DNA of 19,585 nt, from assembly GCA_045580815.1 (NCBI GenBank), contig JAZNOL010000106.1, positions 1 to 19,585 of the forward strand. Reading direction: 5' to 3'. Positions 1 to 6,547 of this stretch are shown piece after piece. A model generated the notes under the pieces. The model saw nothing but the letters and a program-made list of their open reading frames with translations, was not told the DNA's origin and ran no database searches. Position 1 is the stretch's first letter, and each line of letters starts with the position of its first letter. This DNA is from JAZNOL01 sp045580815. Its GTDB lineage: Bacteria; Bacillota; Clostridia; RUG12999. The translations under genes were made by a program, and so were the position numbers.

Positions 1-5
1 GGGGG

Positions 6-112
6 ACCGTCGCAGACGGTGGGTGGATTCAAAAAGTACAAACCCGTAGGGAACGGTTCATAACCGTTCCGTAAAAGAACACCCCCCACATGAAACGGTC
101 CGTGACCGTTCC
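6..112. repeat. Cluster of three short palindromes with ACGGT/ACCGT cores
   Basis: Three perfect or near-perfect hairpins with 3-nt loops lie within 107 bp: ACCGTC-GCA-GACGGT (6-20), GGAACGGTT-CAT-AACCGTTCC (50-70) and AACGGTC-CGT-GACCGTT (94-110). Between the second and third, the innermost base pair changes from T-A to C-G on both arms, while the loop changes freely. That is what is expected if the fold rather than the sequence is kept. Clostridial genomes carry dispersed palindromic repeats of this general kind; membership in such a family is inference, because only this locus is visible. Confidence 0.6.
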
Positions 113-121
113 GACTTTTTT
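92..121 (+). terminator. Possible terminator of a gene left of the window
   Basis: The third palindrome (stem 94-100 with 104-110, loop CGT) is followed by CCGAC and then six T residues at 116-121. A stem followed by a T-run fits an intrinsic terminator on the plus strand. The stem is short and the T-run begins five bases after it, and the upstream gene is outside the window, so this is a weak call. Confidence 0.35.
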
Positions 122-253
122 AAGCAATCCCGGCTTATCTCATGAAAAAAATGTCAAAAAATTAACATTCCTAATAAATGTTTTTGTTTTTTTTGCCGAA
201 ACTCAAAAAAAATAAAGGATTTTCACTATAAAATACAGAAATTAGAATATGGA

Positions 254-279
254 GCAATTTTGAACATTTATAAAATTGC
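254..279. promoter_or_regulatory. 8-bp dyad in the pckG leader
   Basis: GCAATTTT (254-261) and AAAATTGC (272-279) form a perfect inverted repeat with a 10-nt centre, about 95 bp upstream of the pckG start and just downstream of the possible -10 at 227-234. The position suits an operator for a dimeric repressor or an RNA hairpin. No regulator is identified; A/T-rich DNA makes chance dyads fairly common. Confidence 0.35.
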
Positions 280-374
280 GGCAGAAAAATTTTTTAAAAC
301 TCTGCCACTCAGTCGCACAAAAAATCCTCACAAATCGTGTCGATTGAAATATAATTTAAAGGAGAGAATTAACC

Positions 375-2123
375 ATGACCGAAAACAAAAAGGTTTTAAC
401 CTGGCTTGAAGAAATGAAAGCTCTTGTAAAACCCGCTAACGTTGTATGGATTGACGGCAGCGAAGAACAGCTCGAAGCACTCCGTGCCGAGGCTGTTTCA
501 ACAGGCGAAATGATTAAACTCAATCAGGAAGAGCTTCCCGGCTGTTACTACCACAGAACAGCTCAGAATGACGTTGCCCGTGTTGAAGACAGAACTTTCA
601 TCTGTACAAGCACAAAAGAAGATGCAGGCCCCACAAACAACTGGATGGCTCCCGACGAAATGTACGCAAAGCTCACAAAGCTCTATGACGGAGCAATGGC
701 AGGCTCAACAATGTATGTTATCCCCTTTATGATGGGTATGAAAGGCTCAAAATTCTCAAAAGTAGGTATTGAGCTTACAGACAGCATTTACGTTGTTCTC
801 AACATGGCTATTATGACAAGAATCGGTCAGGTAGCACTTGGCCACATCGGCGAATTCGGCGATTTCACAAAATGTCTCCATGCTAAAAAAGACGTTAATC
901 CCGAAGAAAGATACATCGTTCACTTCCCCGAAGACAACACAATCTGGTCAATCAACTCCGCTTACGGCGGCAACGTGCTTCTTGGCAAAAAATGTCTTGC
1001 ACTCCGTATTGCAAGCTTCCTCGGCCACAAAGAAGGCTGGATGGCTGAACACATGCTTATCGTAGGTGTTGAAAATCCCCAGGGCGAAGTTAAATATATT
1101 TCTGCCGCATTCCCCAGCGCTTGCGGTAAAACAAACCTGGCAATGCTTATCCCGCCGGAAGCTATGAAAGGCTACAAAGTATGGACAGTTGGTGACGACA
1201 TCGCCTGGATGAGAATCAACCCCGAAAACGGTCAGCTTTATGCTATCAACCCCGAAGCAGGTTTCTTCGGCGTTGCTCCCGGCACAAGCTCAAAATCAAA
1301 CTACAACGCACTTGCTACAACAAAACAGAACACAATCTTCACAAACGTATTTGTTCGTGATGACAAAACTGTTTGGTGGGAAGGTCACGACGATGCTGCT
1401 CCTGCTCACGGAACTGACTGGATTGGCAACGAATGGACTCCCGACAGCGAAACAAAAGGCGCACACCCCAACTCACGTTTCACCGCACCGGCTAAATTCT
1501 GCCCCTGCATTTCAAGTGAATTTGAAAATCCGGAAGGTGTGCCGATTTCTGCTATCGTATTCGGCGGCAGACGTGCTAAAACAGCTCCCCTTGTATATGA
1601 ATCATTCAGTTGGGAACACGGCGTGTTCGTAGGTGCTACAATGGCTTCTGAAACAACAGCAGCTGCTGCCGGTGCAGTAGGCGTTGTAAGACGTGACCCC
1701 ATGGCTATGCTCCCCTTCTGCGGATACAACATGGGCGACTATTTCGCACACTGGCTTGAAATGGGCAAAAAGCTTAAAAACCCGCCCAAAATCTTCCACG
1801 TTAACTGGTTCCGTCGTGGCGAGCAGGGCGAATTCCTGTGGCCGGGCTTCGGTGATAACCTCCGTGTTATCAACTGGATTCTTGACAGATGTGCAGGCAA
1901 AGTTGACGCTAAAGAAACACCTATCGGTTATGTTCCATTTAAAGAAGACCTCAACCTTGAAGGTCTTGACCTTACAGATGAGGTTGTTGACGAACTTCTC
2001 AGCGTTAAGAAAGAATACTGGATGGAAGATATTCAGGGTCAAAGAGAATTCTTTGCAAAATTCGACAGACTCCCGAAAGAAATTGCAGACCAGCTTGACG
2101 CTCTTGAAAAGAGATTCAACTAA
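375..2123 (+). CDS. pckG: Phosphoenolpyruvate carboxykinase (GTP)
   Basis: Catalyses oxaloacetate + GTP <-> PEP + CO2 + GDP in the cytosol; in fermenting anaerobes it may run either toward gluconeogenesis or in the CO2-fixing direction toward C4 acids. The 582 residues match the usual length of about 600 for the GTP-type enzyme, which is unrelated in length to the ATP-type. Visible signatures: the PEPCK P-loop PSACGKTN (247-254) with its reactive Cys250, the metal/nucleotide motif VGDDIAWM (272-279), EDRTF with substrate-binding Arg73, and YGGN (197-200). The ATG follows AAAGGAGAG (358-366) with an 8-nt spacer. It is monocistronic: hairpins lie upstream and a strong terminator begins 32 nt after the stop. 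The frame is intact. The direction of flux is inferred, not shown. Confidence 0.97.
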   Translation: MTENKKVLTWLEEMKALVKPANVVWIDGSEEQLEALRAEAVSTGEMIKLNQEELPGCYYHRTAQNDVARVEDRTFICTSTKEDAGPTNNWMAPDEMYAKLTKLYDGAMAGSTMYVIPFMMGMKGSKFSKVGIELTDSIYVVLNMAIMTRIGQVALGHIGEFGDFTKCLHAKKDVNPEERYIVHFPEDNTIWSINSAYGGNVLLGKKCLALRIASFLGHKEGWMAEHMLIVGVENPQGEVKYISAAFPSACGKTNLAMLIPPEAMKGYKVWTVGDDIAWMRINPENGQLYAINPEAGFFGVAPGTSSKSNYNALATTKQNTIFTNVFVRDDKTVWWEGHDDAAPAHGTDWIGNEWTPDSETKGAHPNSRFTAPAKFCPCISSEFENPEGVPISAIVFGGRRAKTAPLVYESFSWEHGVFVGATMASETTAAAAGAVGVVRRDPMAMLPFCGYNMGDYFAHWLEMGKKLKNPPKIFHVNWFRRGEQGEFLWPGFGDNLRVINWILDRCAGKVDAKETPIGYVPFKEDLNLEGLDLTDEVVDELLSVKKEYWMEDIQGQREFFAKFDRLPKEIADQLDALEKRFN

Positions 2124-2154
2124 TTTAAAAAACATACGCCTTTGTGCGTAATTT

Positions 2155-2186
2155 AAAAAGCAGATGCATAATGCATCTGCTTTTTT
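2155..2186. terminator. Two-way intrinsic terminator between convergent genes
   Basis: GCAGATGCAT (2160-2169) pairs with ATGCATCTGC (2171-2180). Five A residues precede the stem and six T residues follow it, so it can stop transcription from both pckG (plus) and the convergent membrane-protein gene (minus). Confidence 0.9.
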
Positions 2187-2229
2187 GTTGTATAGAGAAG
2201 TTCTCCTTCGTCAGACTTCTCTATACAAC
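2187..2229. repeat. 15-bp perfect inverted repeat
   Basis: The 15 bases at 2187-2201 (beginning GTTGTATAGAGAAGT) are repeated in perfect reverse complement at 2215-2229, around a 13-nt centre. It abuts the terminator and has no T-run of its own, so a second terminator is not the simplest reading. Its length and its tandem position with another palindrome suggest a small mobile or structural palindromic element; that is inference. Confidence 0.7.
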
Positions 2230-2231
2230 CA

Positions 2232-2268
2232 CGCCTCCTACGGCAAAACAAAAATACCGTAGGAGGTG
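2232..2268. repeat. Palindrome CCTCCTACGG / CCGTAGGAGG
   Basis: CCTCCTACGG (2234-2243) pairs perfectly with CCGTAGGAGG (2257-2266), and a G-T and a C-G pair extend it to 2232/2268. The centre is 13 nt and A-rich. It lies three bases after the preceding 15-bp palindrome and 12 bases before the stop of the minus-strand gene. The arm contains an AGGAGG-like string, but no open reading frame starts after it. Confidence 0.65.
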
Positions 2269-2279
2269 CTGTTATGTAC

Positions 2280-2831
2280 TTATTCTGTTCTAAATGGCCC
2301 TTCGTACTCGATTTCCGGCGGTGCCGGAGGAGATACGGGAACTTCTTCCTCCGGCACCGCTTCTTCCGGCTGTTCCGGTTGAGGCTCATCCTCTGCATAT
2401 TCCTGATTCTCCGGCTCACGAGTCGGTTCTTCGGGCACGGGTTTTGTTTCCGGTTTTTCCGTGGTTTCAGTATCTTCCGCCTGCTCCGGCTCATCTGCCG
2501 GCTGCAAATCTTCATTTTCGGGAGCATCCGTTTCTTCCGGCTCTGTAACAGGTTCCGGCTCAACAGGTGCAGGCTCTTCTGCCGGTTTACCTAAAATATC
2601 TTCCTCGGTAATTTCGGGTGTTATACCCGAAAAATCTATCACCGGGTCGGTTTTTTTGCCAAAAACCGATTTATGCAAACCGTAAAAGGTGAAACTGCAC
2701 ACCAGCGAACAACACAAAAAAACGCCCCAAAACTTCACGTTTAGTCTGCGCATATTTATTGAACAAATCAGCATTATCACCGATATGATAATTGCCAAAA
2801 AACATAAAATTCCAAGTATATATGTCAACAC
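2280..2831 (-). CDS. Membrane protein with acidic Pro/Glu-rich tail, unknown function
   Basis: I do not recognise a family. From the GTG start at 2831 the protein has 183 residues: two hydrophobic segments (about 2-23 and 33-51), a short basic loop between them (MRRLNVK), then about 130 residues dominated by Pro, Glu, Asp and Thr that are probably disordered. Start choice: GAAAGG (2838-2843) lies 6 nt before GTG 2831. An in-frame ATG at 2837 touches the Shine-Dalgarno, and the ATG at 2849 would leave almost no leader after the consensus promoter at 2859-2887. A hairpin topology puts both ends on one side; charge is ambiguous about which side. The low-complexity tail also creates long spurious frames on the other strand. 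Expression from a perfect sigma-A promoter argues the gene is real. Confidence 0.72.
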   Translation of the reverse strand: MLTYILGILCFLAIIISVIMLICSINMRRLNVKFWGVFLCCSLVCSFTFYGLHKSVFGKKTDPVIDFSGITPEITEEDILGKPAEEPAPVEPEPVTEPEETDAPENEDLQPADEPEQAEDTETTEKPETKPVPEEPTREPENQEYAEDEPQPEQPEEAVPEEEVPVSPPAPPEIEYEGPFRTE

Positions 2832-2858
2832 TCTCATCCTTTCAACCATTATATATTT

Positions 2859-2887
2859 ATTATATCCTCCGCAATACAAAATGTCAA
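2859..2887 (-). promoter_or_regulatory. Perfect sigma-A promoter for the P/E-tailed membrane protein
   Basis: Read on the minus strand: -35 TTGACA (2887-2882), 17-bp spacer, -10 TATAAT (2864-2859). Both hexamers match the consensus at all positions. The expected start of transcription near 2852 leaves about 20 nt of leader before the GTG start. Confidence 0.88.
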
Positions 2888-2891
2888 TAGC

Positions 2892-2941
2892 AAAAAATCA
2901 AGTTTTTGTCAAGTTTTTTTGCCCTAAACTCTTGATTTTTT
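2892..2941. promoter_or_regulatory. 11-bp dyad and direct repeats between divergent promoters
   Basis: AAAAAATCAAG (2892-2902) and CTTGATTTTTT (2931-2941) form a perfect 11-bp inverted repeat with a 28-nt centre. The right arm covers the -35 element of the eda promoter and the left arm begins 5 bp from the -35 of the divergent gene. Inside, TCAAGTTTTT occurs twice with an 11-bp step (2898-2907 and 2909-2918). This arrangement suits an operator controlling one or both promoters. No regulator is identified. Confidence 0.45.
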
Positions 2942-2960
2942 CATATAAATGTTGTACAAT
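2932..2960 (+). promoter_or_regulatory. Sigma-A promoter of the eda-led gene run
   Basis: -35 TTGATT (2932-2937), 17-bp spacer, -10 TACAAT (2955-2960). The predicted start near 2967 gives a leader of about 53 nt before eda. It is divergent from the promoter at 2859-2887. Confidence 0.75.
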
Positions 2961-3019
2961 ATAAATATGTATATATTATTATACTCATTATATAATAAAA
3001 AACTCAGGGGGATTTATTT

Positions 3020-3664
3020 ATGGACAAAGAAAAAGTAATAACCAGAATTACCGATGTTGGTCTTGTTGCGGTTGTGCGTGCAGATTCAAGCGAGCAGGCA
3101 ATAAAAATTTCCGACGCTTGTCTTGAAGGCGGATGCCCGTCAATTGAGCTGACATTTACTGTGCCCGGAGCACACAAAGTTATTGAAGAACTTGCAAACC
3201 GTTACAGCGACGGTTCAATGCTGCTTGGTGCAGGCACTGTTTTAGACAGCGAAACTGCAAGAATTGCAATTCTTGCCGGCGCAAATTACATAGTAAGCCC
3301 GGGCTTTGACCTTGAAACAGCAAAGCTCTGTAACAGATACAGAATTCCTTATATGGCAGGTTGCATGACAATTACAGAGGTAATCCGTGCAATGGAAGCA
3401 GGCGTTGATATTGTTAAAATTTTTCCTGCTGACCTTTTCGGGCCTACAATTATCAAGGATATAAAAGGTCCGTTGCCCCAGGCAAAAATGATGCCTACAG
3501 GCGGTGTTGACGTTTCAAACGTTGACAAATGGATTAAAGCCGGTGCGGTTGCAGTAGGCGCAGGAAGCTCACTTATTGCAGGTGCAAAAACAGGCGATTA
3601 CAAAAAAATTACCGATACAGCAAAAGAATTTATAGCAAAAATTAAAGAAGCAAGAGGAGAATAA
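3020..3664 (+). CDS. eda: KDPG / 4-hydroxy-2-oxoglutarate aldolase
   Basis: Class I aldolase that splits 2-keto-3-deoxy-6-phosphogluconate into pyruvate and glyceraldehyde 3-phosphate, and can act on 4-hydroxy-2-oxoglutarate. The 214 residues match the family. Landmarks are catalytic Glu43 in IELTF, GAGTVLD (70-76), SPGFD (93-97), the Schiff-base lysine Lys133 in VKIFPADLFG, and the C-terminal phosphate-binding PTGGV (159-163). The ATG follows GGGGGAT (3007-3013). It is first in the plus-strand run and lies 4 nt before kdgK, the enzyme that makes its substrate. Together they form the last two steps of hexuronate/pectin breakdown or the lower Entner-Doudoroff route; no edd or uronate isomerase gene is in the window. 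Confidence 0.95.
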   Translation: MDKEKVITRITDVGLVAVVRADSSEQAIKISDACLEGGCPSIELTFTVPGAHKVIEELANRYSDGSMLLGAGTVLDSETARIAILAGANYIVSPGFDLETAKLCNRYRIPYMAGCMTITEVIRAMEAGVDIVKIFPADLFGPTIIKDIKGPLPQAKMMPTGGVDVSNVDKWIKAGAVAVGAGSSLIAGAKTGDYKKITDTAKEFIAKIKEARGE

Positions 3665-3668
3665 TAAA

Positions 3669-4700
3669 ATGGCAAAAGTAGTAACAATGGGAGAAATCAT
3701 GCTCAGATTATCAACTCCCGGTAATGAAAAATTTATACAGGCAGACGAGTTTGACGTTTGCTACGGTGGCGGCGAGGCTAACGTTGCAGTGAGCCTTGCA
3801 AATTACGGTCACGATGCGGAATTTGTAACAAAAGTTCCCGAAAATCCTATTGGTGAATGTGCTGTTGCGGCACTTCGCAAAATGAACGTAAAAACAGACA
3901 ATATTGCAAGAGGCGGCGAACGTCTCGGCATTTATTTCCTTGAAACAGGTGCGGCAATGCGTGCTTCAAACGTTGTTTATGACCGTGCACATTCTTCAAT
4001 TTCAACTGCAACAGCAGCGGATTTTGATTTTGACAAAATTTTTGACGGTGCAGACTGGTTCCATTTCACAGGAATCACTCCCGCTGTATCTGATGCAGCG
4101 GCAGAGCTTACCGAAGCTGCCCTTAAAGCAGCAAAAGCAAAAGGTGTTAAAGTAAGCTGTGACCTCAATTTCAGAAAAAAACTCTGGTCAAGCGAAAAAG
4201 CACAGAAGGTTATGACAAATCTTATGCAGTATGTTGACGTATGCATAGGCAACGAAGAAGACGCAGAAAAAGTTCTCGGTTTCAAACCCGGAAACACAGA
4301 TGTTACAAGCGGTGAGCTTGAGCTTGCAGGCTACAAAAGCATTTTTGAACAAATGGTTGAAAAATTTAACTTTGAATATGTAATATCGTCTCTTCGTGTT
4401 TCTCATTCCGCATCGGACAACGGCTGGTCAGCCTGCATTTATTCAAGAGACACAAAAGAATTTTATCATTCAAGAGAATACCGCATTGCACCTATCGTAG
4501 ACAGAGTGGGCGGCGGTGACAGCTTTGCCGGCGGCACAATCTGCGGTTTCCTTGACGGCAAAAACTTCAAGGACGCATTGGAATTCGGTGTTGCGGCATC
4601 AGCGCTTAAACATACAATTCCTGGTGATTTCAACCTTGTTACACGCAGTGATGTTGAAACACTTGCTGCAGGAGACGGTTCAGGACGAGTTCAGCGCTAA
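3669..4700 (+). CDS. kdgK: 2-dehydro-3-deoxygluconokinase (PfkB family)
   Basis: Sugar kinase expected to phosphorylate 2-keto-3-deoxygluconate with ATP to give KDPG for the aldolase encoded 4 nt upstream. The 343 residues have the ribokinase/PfkB layout: the N-terminal substrate-binding Gly-rich segment YGGGEAN (32-38) and the C-terminal signature GGGDSFAGG (281-289) with general base Asp284. The ribosome site AGAGGAG lies in the last codons of eda, so translation is likely coupled. PfkB enzymes have similar signatures with different sugars; the KDG assignment rests mainly on the tight eda neighbour. A Gly replaces the usual Ala in the GAGD motif, a common variant. Confidence 0.93.
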   Translation: MAKVVTMGEIMLRLSTPGNEKFIQADEFDVCYGGGEANVAVSLANYGHDAEFVTKVPENPIGECAVAALRKMNVKTDNIARGGERLGIYFLETGAAMRASNVVYDRAHSSISTATAADFDFDKIFDGADWFHFTGITPAVSDAAAELTEAALKAAKAKGVKVSCDLNFRKKLWSSEKAQKVMTNLMQYVDVCIGNEEDAEKVLGFKPGNTDVTSGELELAGYKSIFEQMVEKFNFEYVISSLRVSHSASDNGWSACIYSRDTKEFYHSREYRIAPIVDRVGGGDSFAGGTICGFLDGKNFKDALEFGVAASALKHTIPGDFNLVTRSDVETLAAGDGSGRVQR

Positions 4701-4736
4701 GCTTTAACTACTTTTTTATCCGTTGGAGGATTAGTT

Positions 4737-5765
4737 ATGAAACATTATATAACAGTTTTTGAGGGAAATGACAAAATCCAAACATATTTACTCAATATTT
4801 TGCCGTCGTTTTCTTCCGGCCGCATTACAATAGGACGTTTGCCTACAAACGACATTGTTTTACCTTATCAGTCAGTATCACGTAGCCACGCAGTAATCGA
4901 ACTGCGCGGTGACGTGCTTGATATGGTAGACACCGGCAGCTTAAACAAGCTGCGTGTCAACGGCATTGCTTACGAAAGAATCCGTTTAACAAACGGGGTT
5001 TCGGTTGCAATCGGCACTTCGGTAAATATAATTTCTCTGCAGTACACAGCTGTTGCCGAATCTGACGCTCCGAAAGTTAAGCCAATTAATTCGGTTGATG
5101 ACAACACTGTTATATTCAACATGAACGGACAGCAAAACGCTACGTCTGCAAGTGTTCCCTCCAAACCCGAATCCGACAAAGCCGAAGATGACGGTTGGGC
5201 GCCCATGCCCCGCGGAACTTCCCACAAAGCAACTCCGGTTGCTCCTTTGGGACAAAACCATCCTTCAGCAAATACACCATCACCATCACAATCACAGTCC
5301 GAGCCACAAACTCCGGATTCTGATCCAAAGCAGACTCCAACTAAAACGGCTTCTCCATCAAAAGCCTATATGGGCAGACGGTTTATTGCTTTTATGGCTG
5401 ATATGGTAATTTGTACTTTTATGATTATCGGTGCAGCCGTACTCATGCTGATGTTGCTTAACAACGTTTTTGGCATAAAGGTTATTGCCCTGCTTTCGTT
5501 CCTGGTTGCAATTTCTGTTTCATGGATATATAGCACCCTTGGCGAATCGGGTGAATCGGGTGCAACGCTTGGCAAAATGGCGGTAGGACTAAAGGTTGTT
5601 GACTGCAAAACAGGCAGTACTGTTTCTGTAAAAACAGCGTCAATACGGTTTTTCTCAAAATTTTTATCTATGTTTATTCTGTTTGCCGGATTTTTACCTA
5701 TCTTTGGCAAAAAACAGACTTTTCACGATTATTTGAGCAAAACAAAGATTATAAAAAACAACTGA
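4737..5765 (+). CDS. FHA domain - RDD membrane domain protein
   Basis: A 342-residue two-domain protein of unknown function. Residues about 22-100 form a forkhead-associated domain, which binds phosphothreonine peptides: GR at 33-34, SRSH (48-51), and DTGSLN with NG (65-76). Residues about 110-208 are a Pro/Ser/Thr/Gln-rich linker without clear structure. Residues about 209-340 are an RDD domain: RRFIAFMAD (214-222) carries the family Arg and Asp, followed by hydrophobic segments near 223-243, 247-265 and 306-324. The FHA part should be cytosolic. The ribosome site is GGAGGAT, 5 nt before ATG. The gene lies 36 nt after kdgK and 17 nt before the esterase. No Ser/Thr kinase or phosphatase is in the window to supply a phosphorylated partner. 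No defined substrate or transport role can be assigned. Confidence 0.88.
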   Translation: MKHYITVFEGNDKIQTYLLNILPSFSSGRITIGRLPTNDIVLPYQSVSRSHAVIELRGDVLDMVDTGSLNKLRVNGIAYERIRLTNGVSVAIGTSVNIISLQYTAVAESDAPKVKPINSVDDNTVIFNMNGQQNATSASVPSKPESDKAEDDGWAPMPRGTSHKATPVAPLGQNHPSANTPSPSQSQSEPQTPDSDPKQTPTKTASPSKAYMGRRFIAFMADMVICTFMIIGAAVLMLMLLNNVFGIKVIALLSFLVAISVSWIYSTLGESGESGATLGKMAVGLKVVDCKTGSTVSVKTASIRFFSKFLSMFILFAGFLPIFGKKQTFHDYLSKTKIIKNN

Positions 5766-5782
5766 TTTAAGGAGGAGCACTC

Positions 5783-6547
5783 ATGGCTTTTATACAGTGC
5801 GCTTTTAAAAGCGAGGCTCTCGGCGGAGAAACCAATTTTTACATGGCTTTGCCGGATAATTTTGAAAATTCAAAGGTTTTGTATCTGCTTCACGGGCTTT
5901 CTGACGGACACACAAACTGGATGCGCTACACCTCGGTTGAGAGATTTGTACGCGAGCGTGGAATTACGGTTATCATGCCTGATGGCGGCAGAAGCTTTTA
6001 TACCGATATGAAATACGGCAGGGCTTATTACACATATATAACAAGCGAGCTGTATGACTATGTAGGCAAGGTTTTTAAGTTAAACCAGACCCGCGAAAAT
6101 ACTTTTGTTGCCGGTCTTTCAATGGGTGGTTACGGTGCTGTGAAACTTGCACTTCGCAATCCGGATAAATACGGTGCGGCGGCGAGCTTTTCAGGCGTTT
6201 TGGATATTGTTTCACGGTTTGATGCTGTAAACGAGCTTTCCGGTGAATGGAAAAAGGATATACATCTTATTTGCGGTGGTGAGCCTGTTAAAAACACCGA
6301 TGACGACCTGTTTTATCTGCTTGACAAATACGTTTCTGACCCGAAAATGAAAAAACCGCGTATTTATCAGGCTTGCGGTACAGAAGATTTTCTGTATACC
6401 GACAATCAGCAGTTTAAAGAAAAAATAAGCCATCTCGGATTTGATTATAAATATGAAGAAGGTCCCGGCAATCACAACTGGGAATTCTGGAACGAATATC
6501 TGCCCAAGGCACTTGACTTTTTTGAAAATAAGGAGAAAAAGTTATGA
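5783..6547 (+). CDS. Alpha/beta-hydrolase esterase (esterase D / acetyl-esterase type)
   Basis: A 254-residue serine esterase of the S-formylglutathione hydrolase/acetylxylan esterase superfamily. Visible parts: oxyanion-side LHGLSDGHTNW (37-46), nucleophile elbow GLSMGG with Ser113, likely acid Asp202 in GTEDFLY, and catalytic His231 in GPGNHNWEFW. There is no signal peptide or membrane segment, so it should act in the cytosol. The substrate is unknown: acetylated or feruloylated sugars would suit the ketodeoxysugar genes nearby, but formylglutathione-like detoxification is equally open. The ribosome site AAGGAGGA precedes the ATG. Its end overlaps the next start by 4 bp (ATGA), so it is coupled to degV. 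Confidence 0.9.
   Translation: MAFIQCAFKSEALGGETNFYMALPDNFENSKVLYLLHGLSDGHTNWMRYTSVERFVRERGITVIMPDGGRSFYTDMKYGRAYYTYITSELYDYVGKVFKLNQTRENTFVAGLSMGGYGAVKLALRNPDKYGAAASFSGVLDIVSRFDAVNELSGEWKKDIHLICGGEPVKNTDDDLFYLLDKYVSDPKMKKPRIYQACGTEDFLYTDNQQFKEKISHLGFDYKYEEGPGNHNWEFWNEYLPKALDFFENKEKKL

Larger units (their letters stand above)
1..374. other. Non-coding region upstream of pckG
   Basis: No open reading frame with a credible start is seen here. The left third (about 6-121) holds three small GC-rich hairpins built on ACGGT/ACCGT cores, the last followed by six T residues. From about 122 the DNA becomes very A/T-rich. A possible -10 element, TATAAAAT, lies at 227-234 but has no good -35 partner, so I do not call it as a promoter. 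An 8-bp dyad lies at 254-279. A TATAAT at 350-355 sits directly against the ribosome site. If transcription starts near 240, pckG has a leader of roughly 130 nt. Confidence 0.75.

Noticed and set aside
6..112. Hairpin cluster as a CRISPR array
   Set aside because: The units are unequal in length and sequence, spacing is irregular (44 and 44-ish bp between centres but only three units), and there are no cas genes.
327..355. Promoter-like CTCACA-N17-TATAAT directly before pckG
   Set aside because: Transcription would start at about 362, inside the Shine-Dalgarno AAAGGAGAG, so a useful mRNA leader would be lost. The hexamer may be chance in A/T-rich DNA.
1602..2135. 177-codon open frame on the minus strand, antisense to pckG
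   Set aside because: It lies entirely against the well-supported pckG gene, has no ribosome site, and its composition mirrors the sense codons. Same reasoning removes the other frames inside pckG.
2274..2594. Open frames opposite and beside the Pro/Glu-rich tail on both strands
   Set aside because: They arise from the low-complexity codons of the tail; their products are Arg/Phe- or Pro/Leu-rich, with no plausible start sites.
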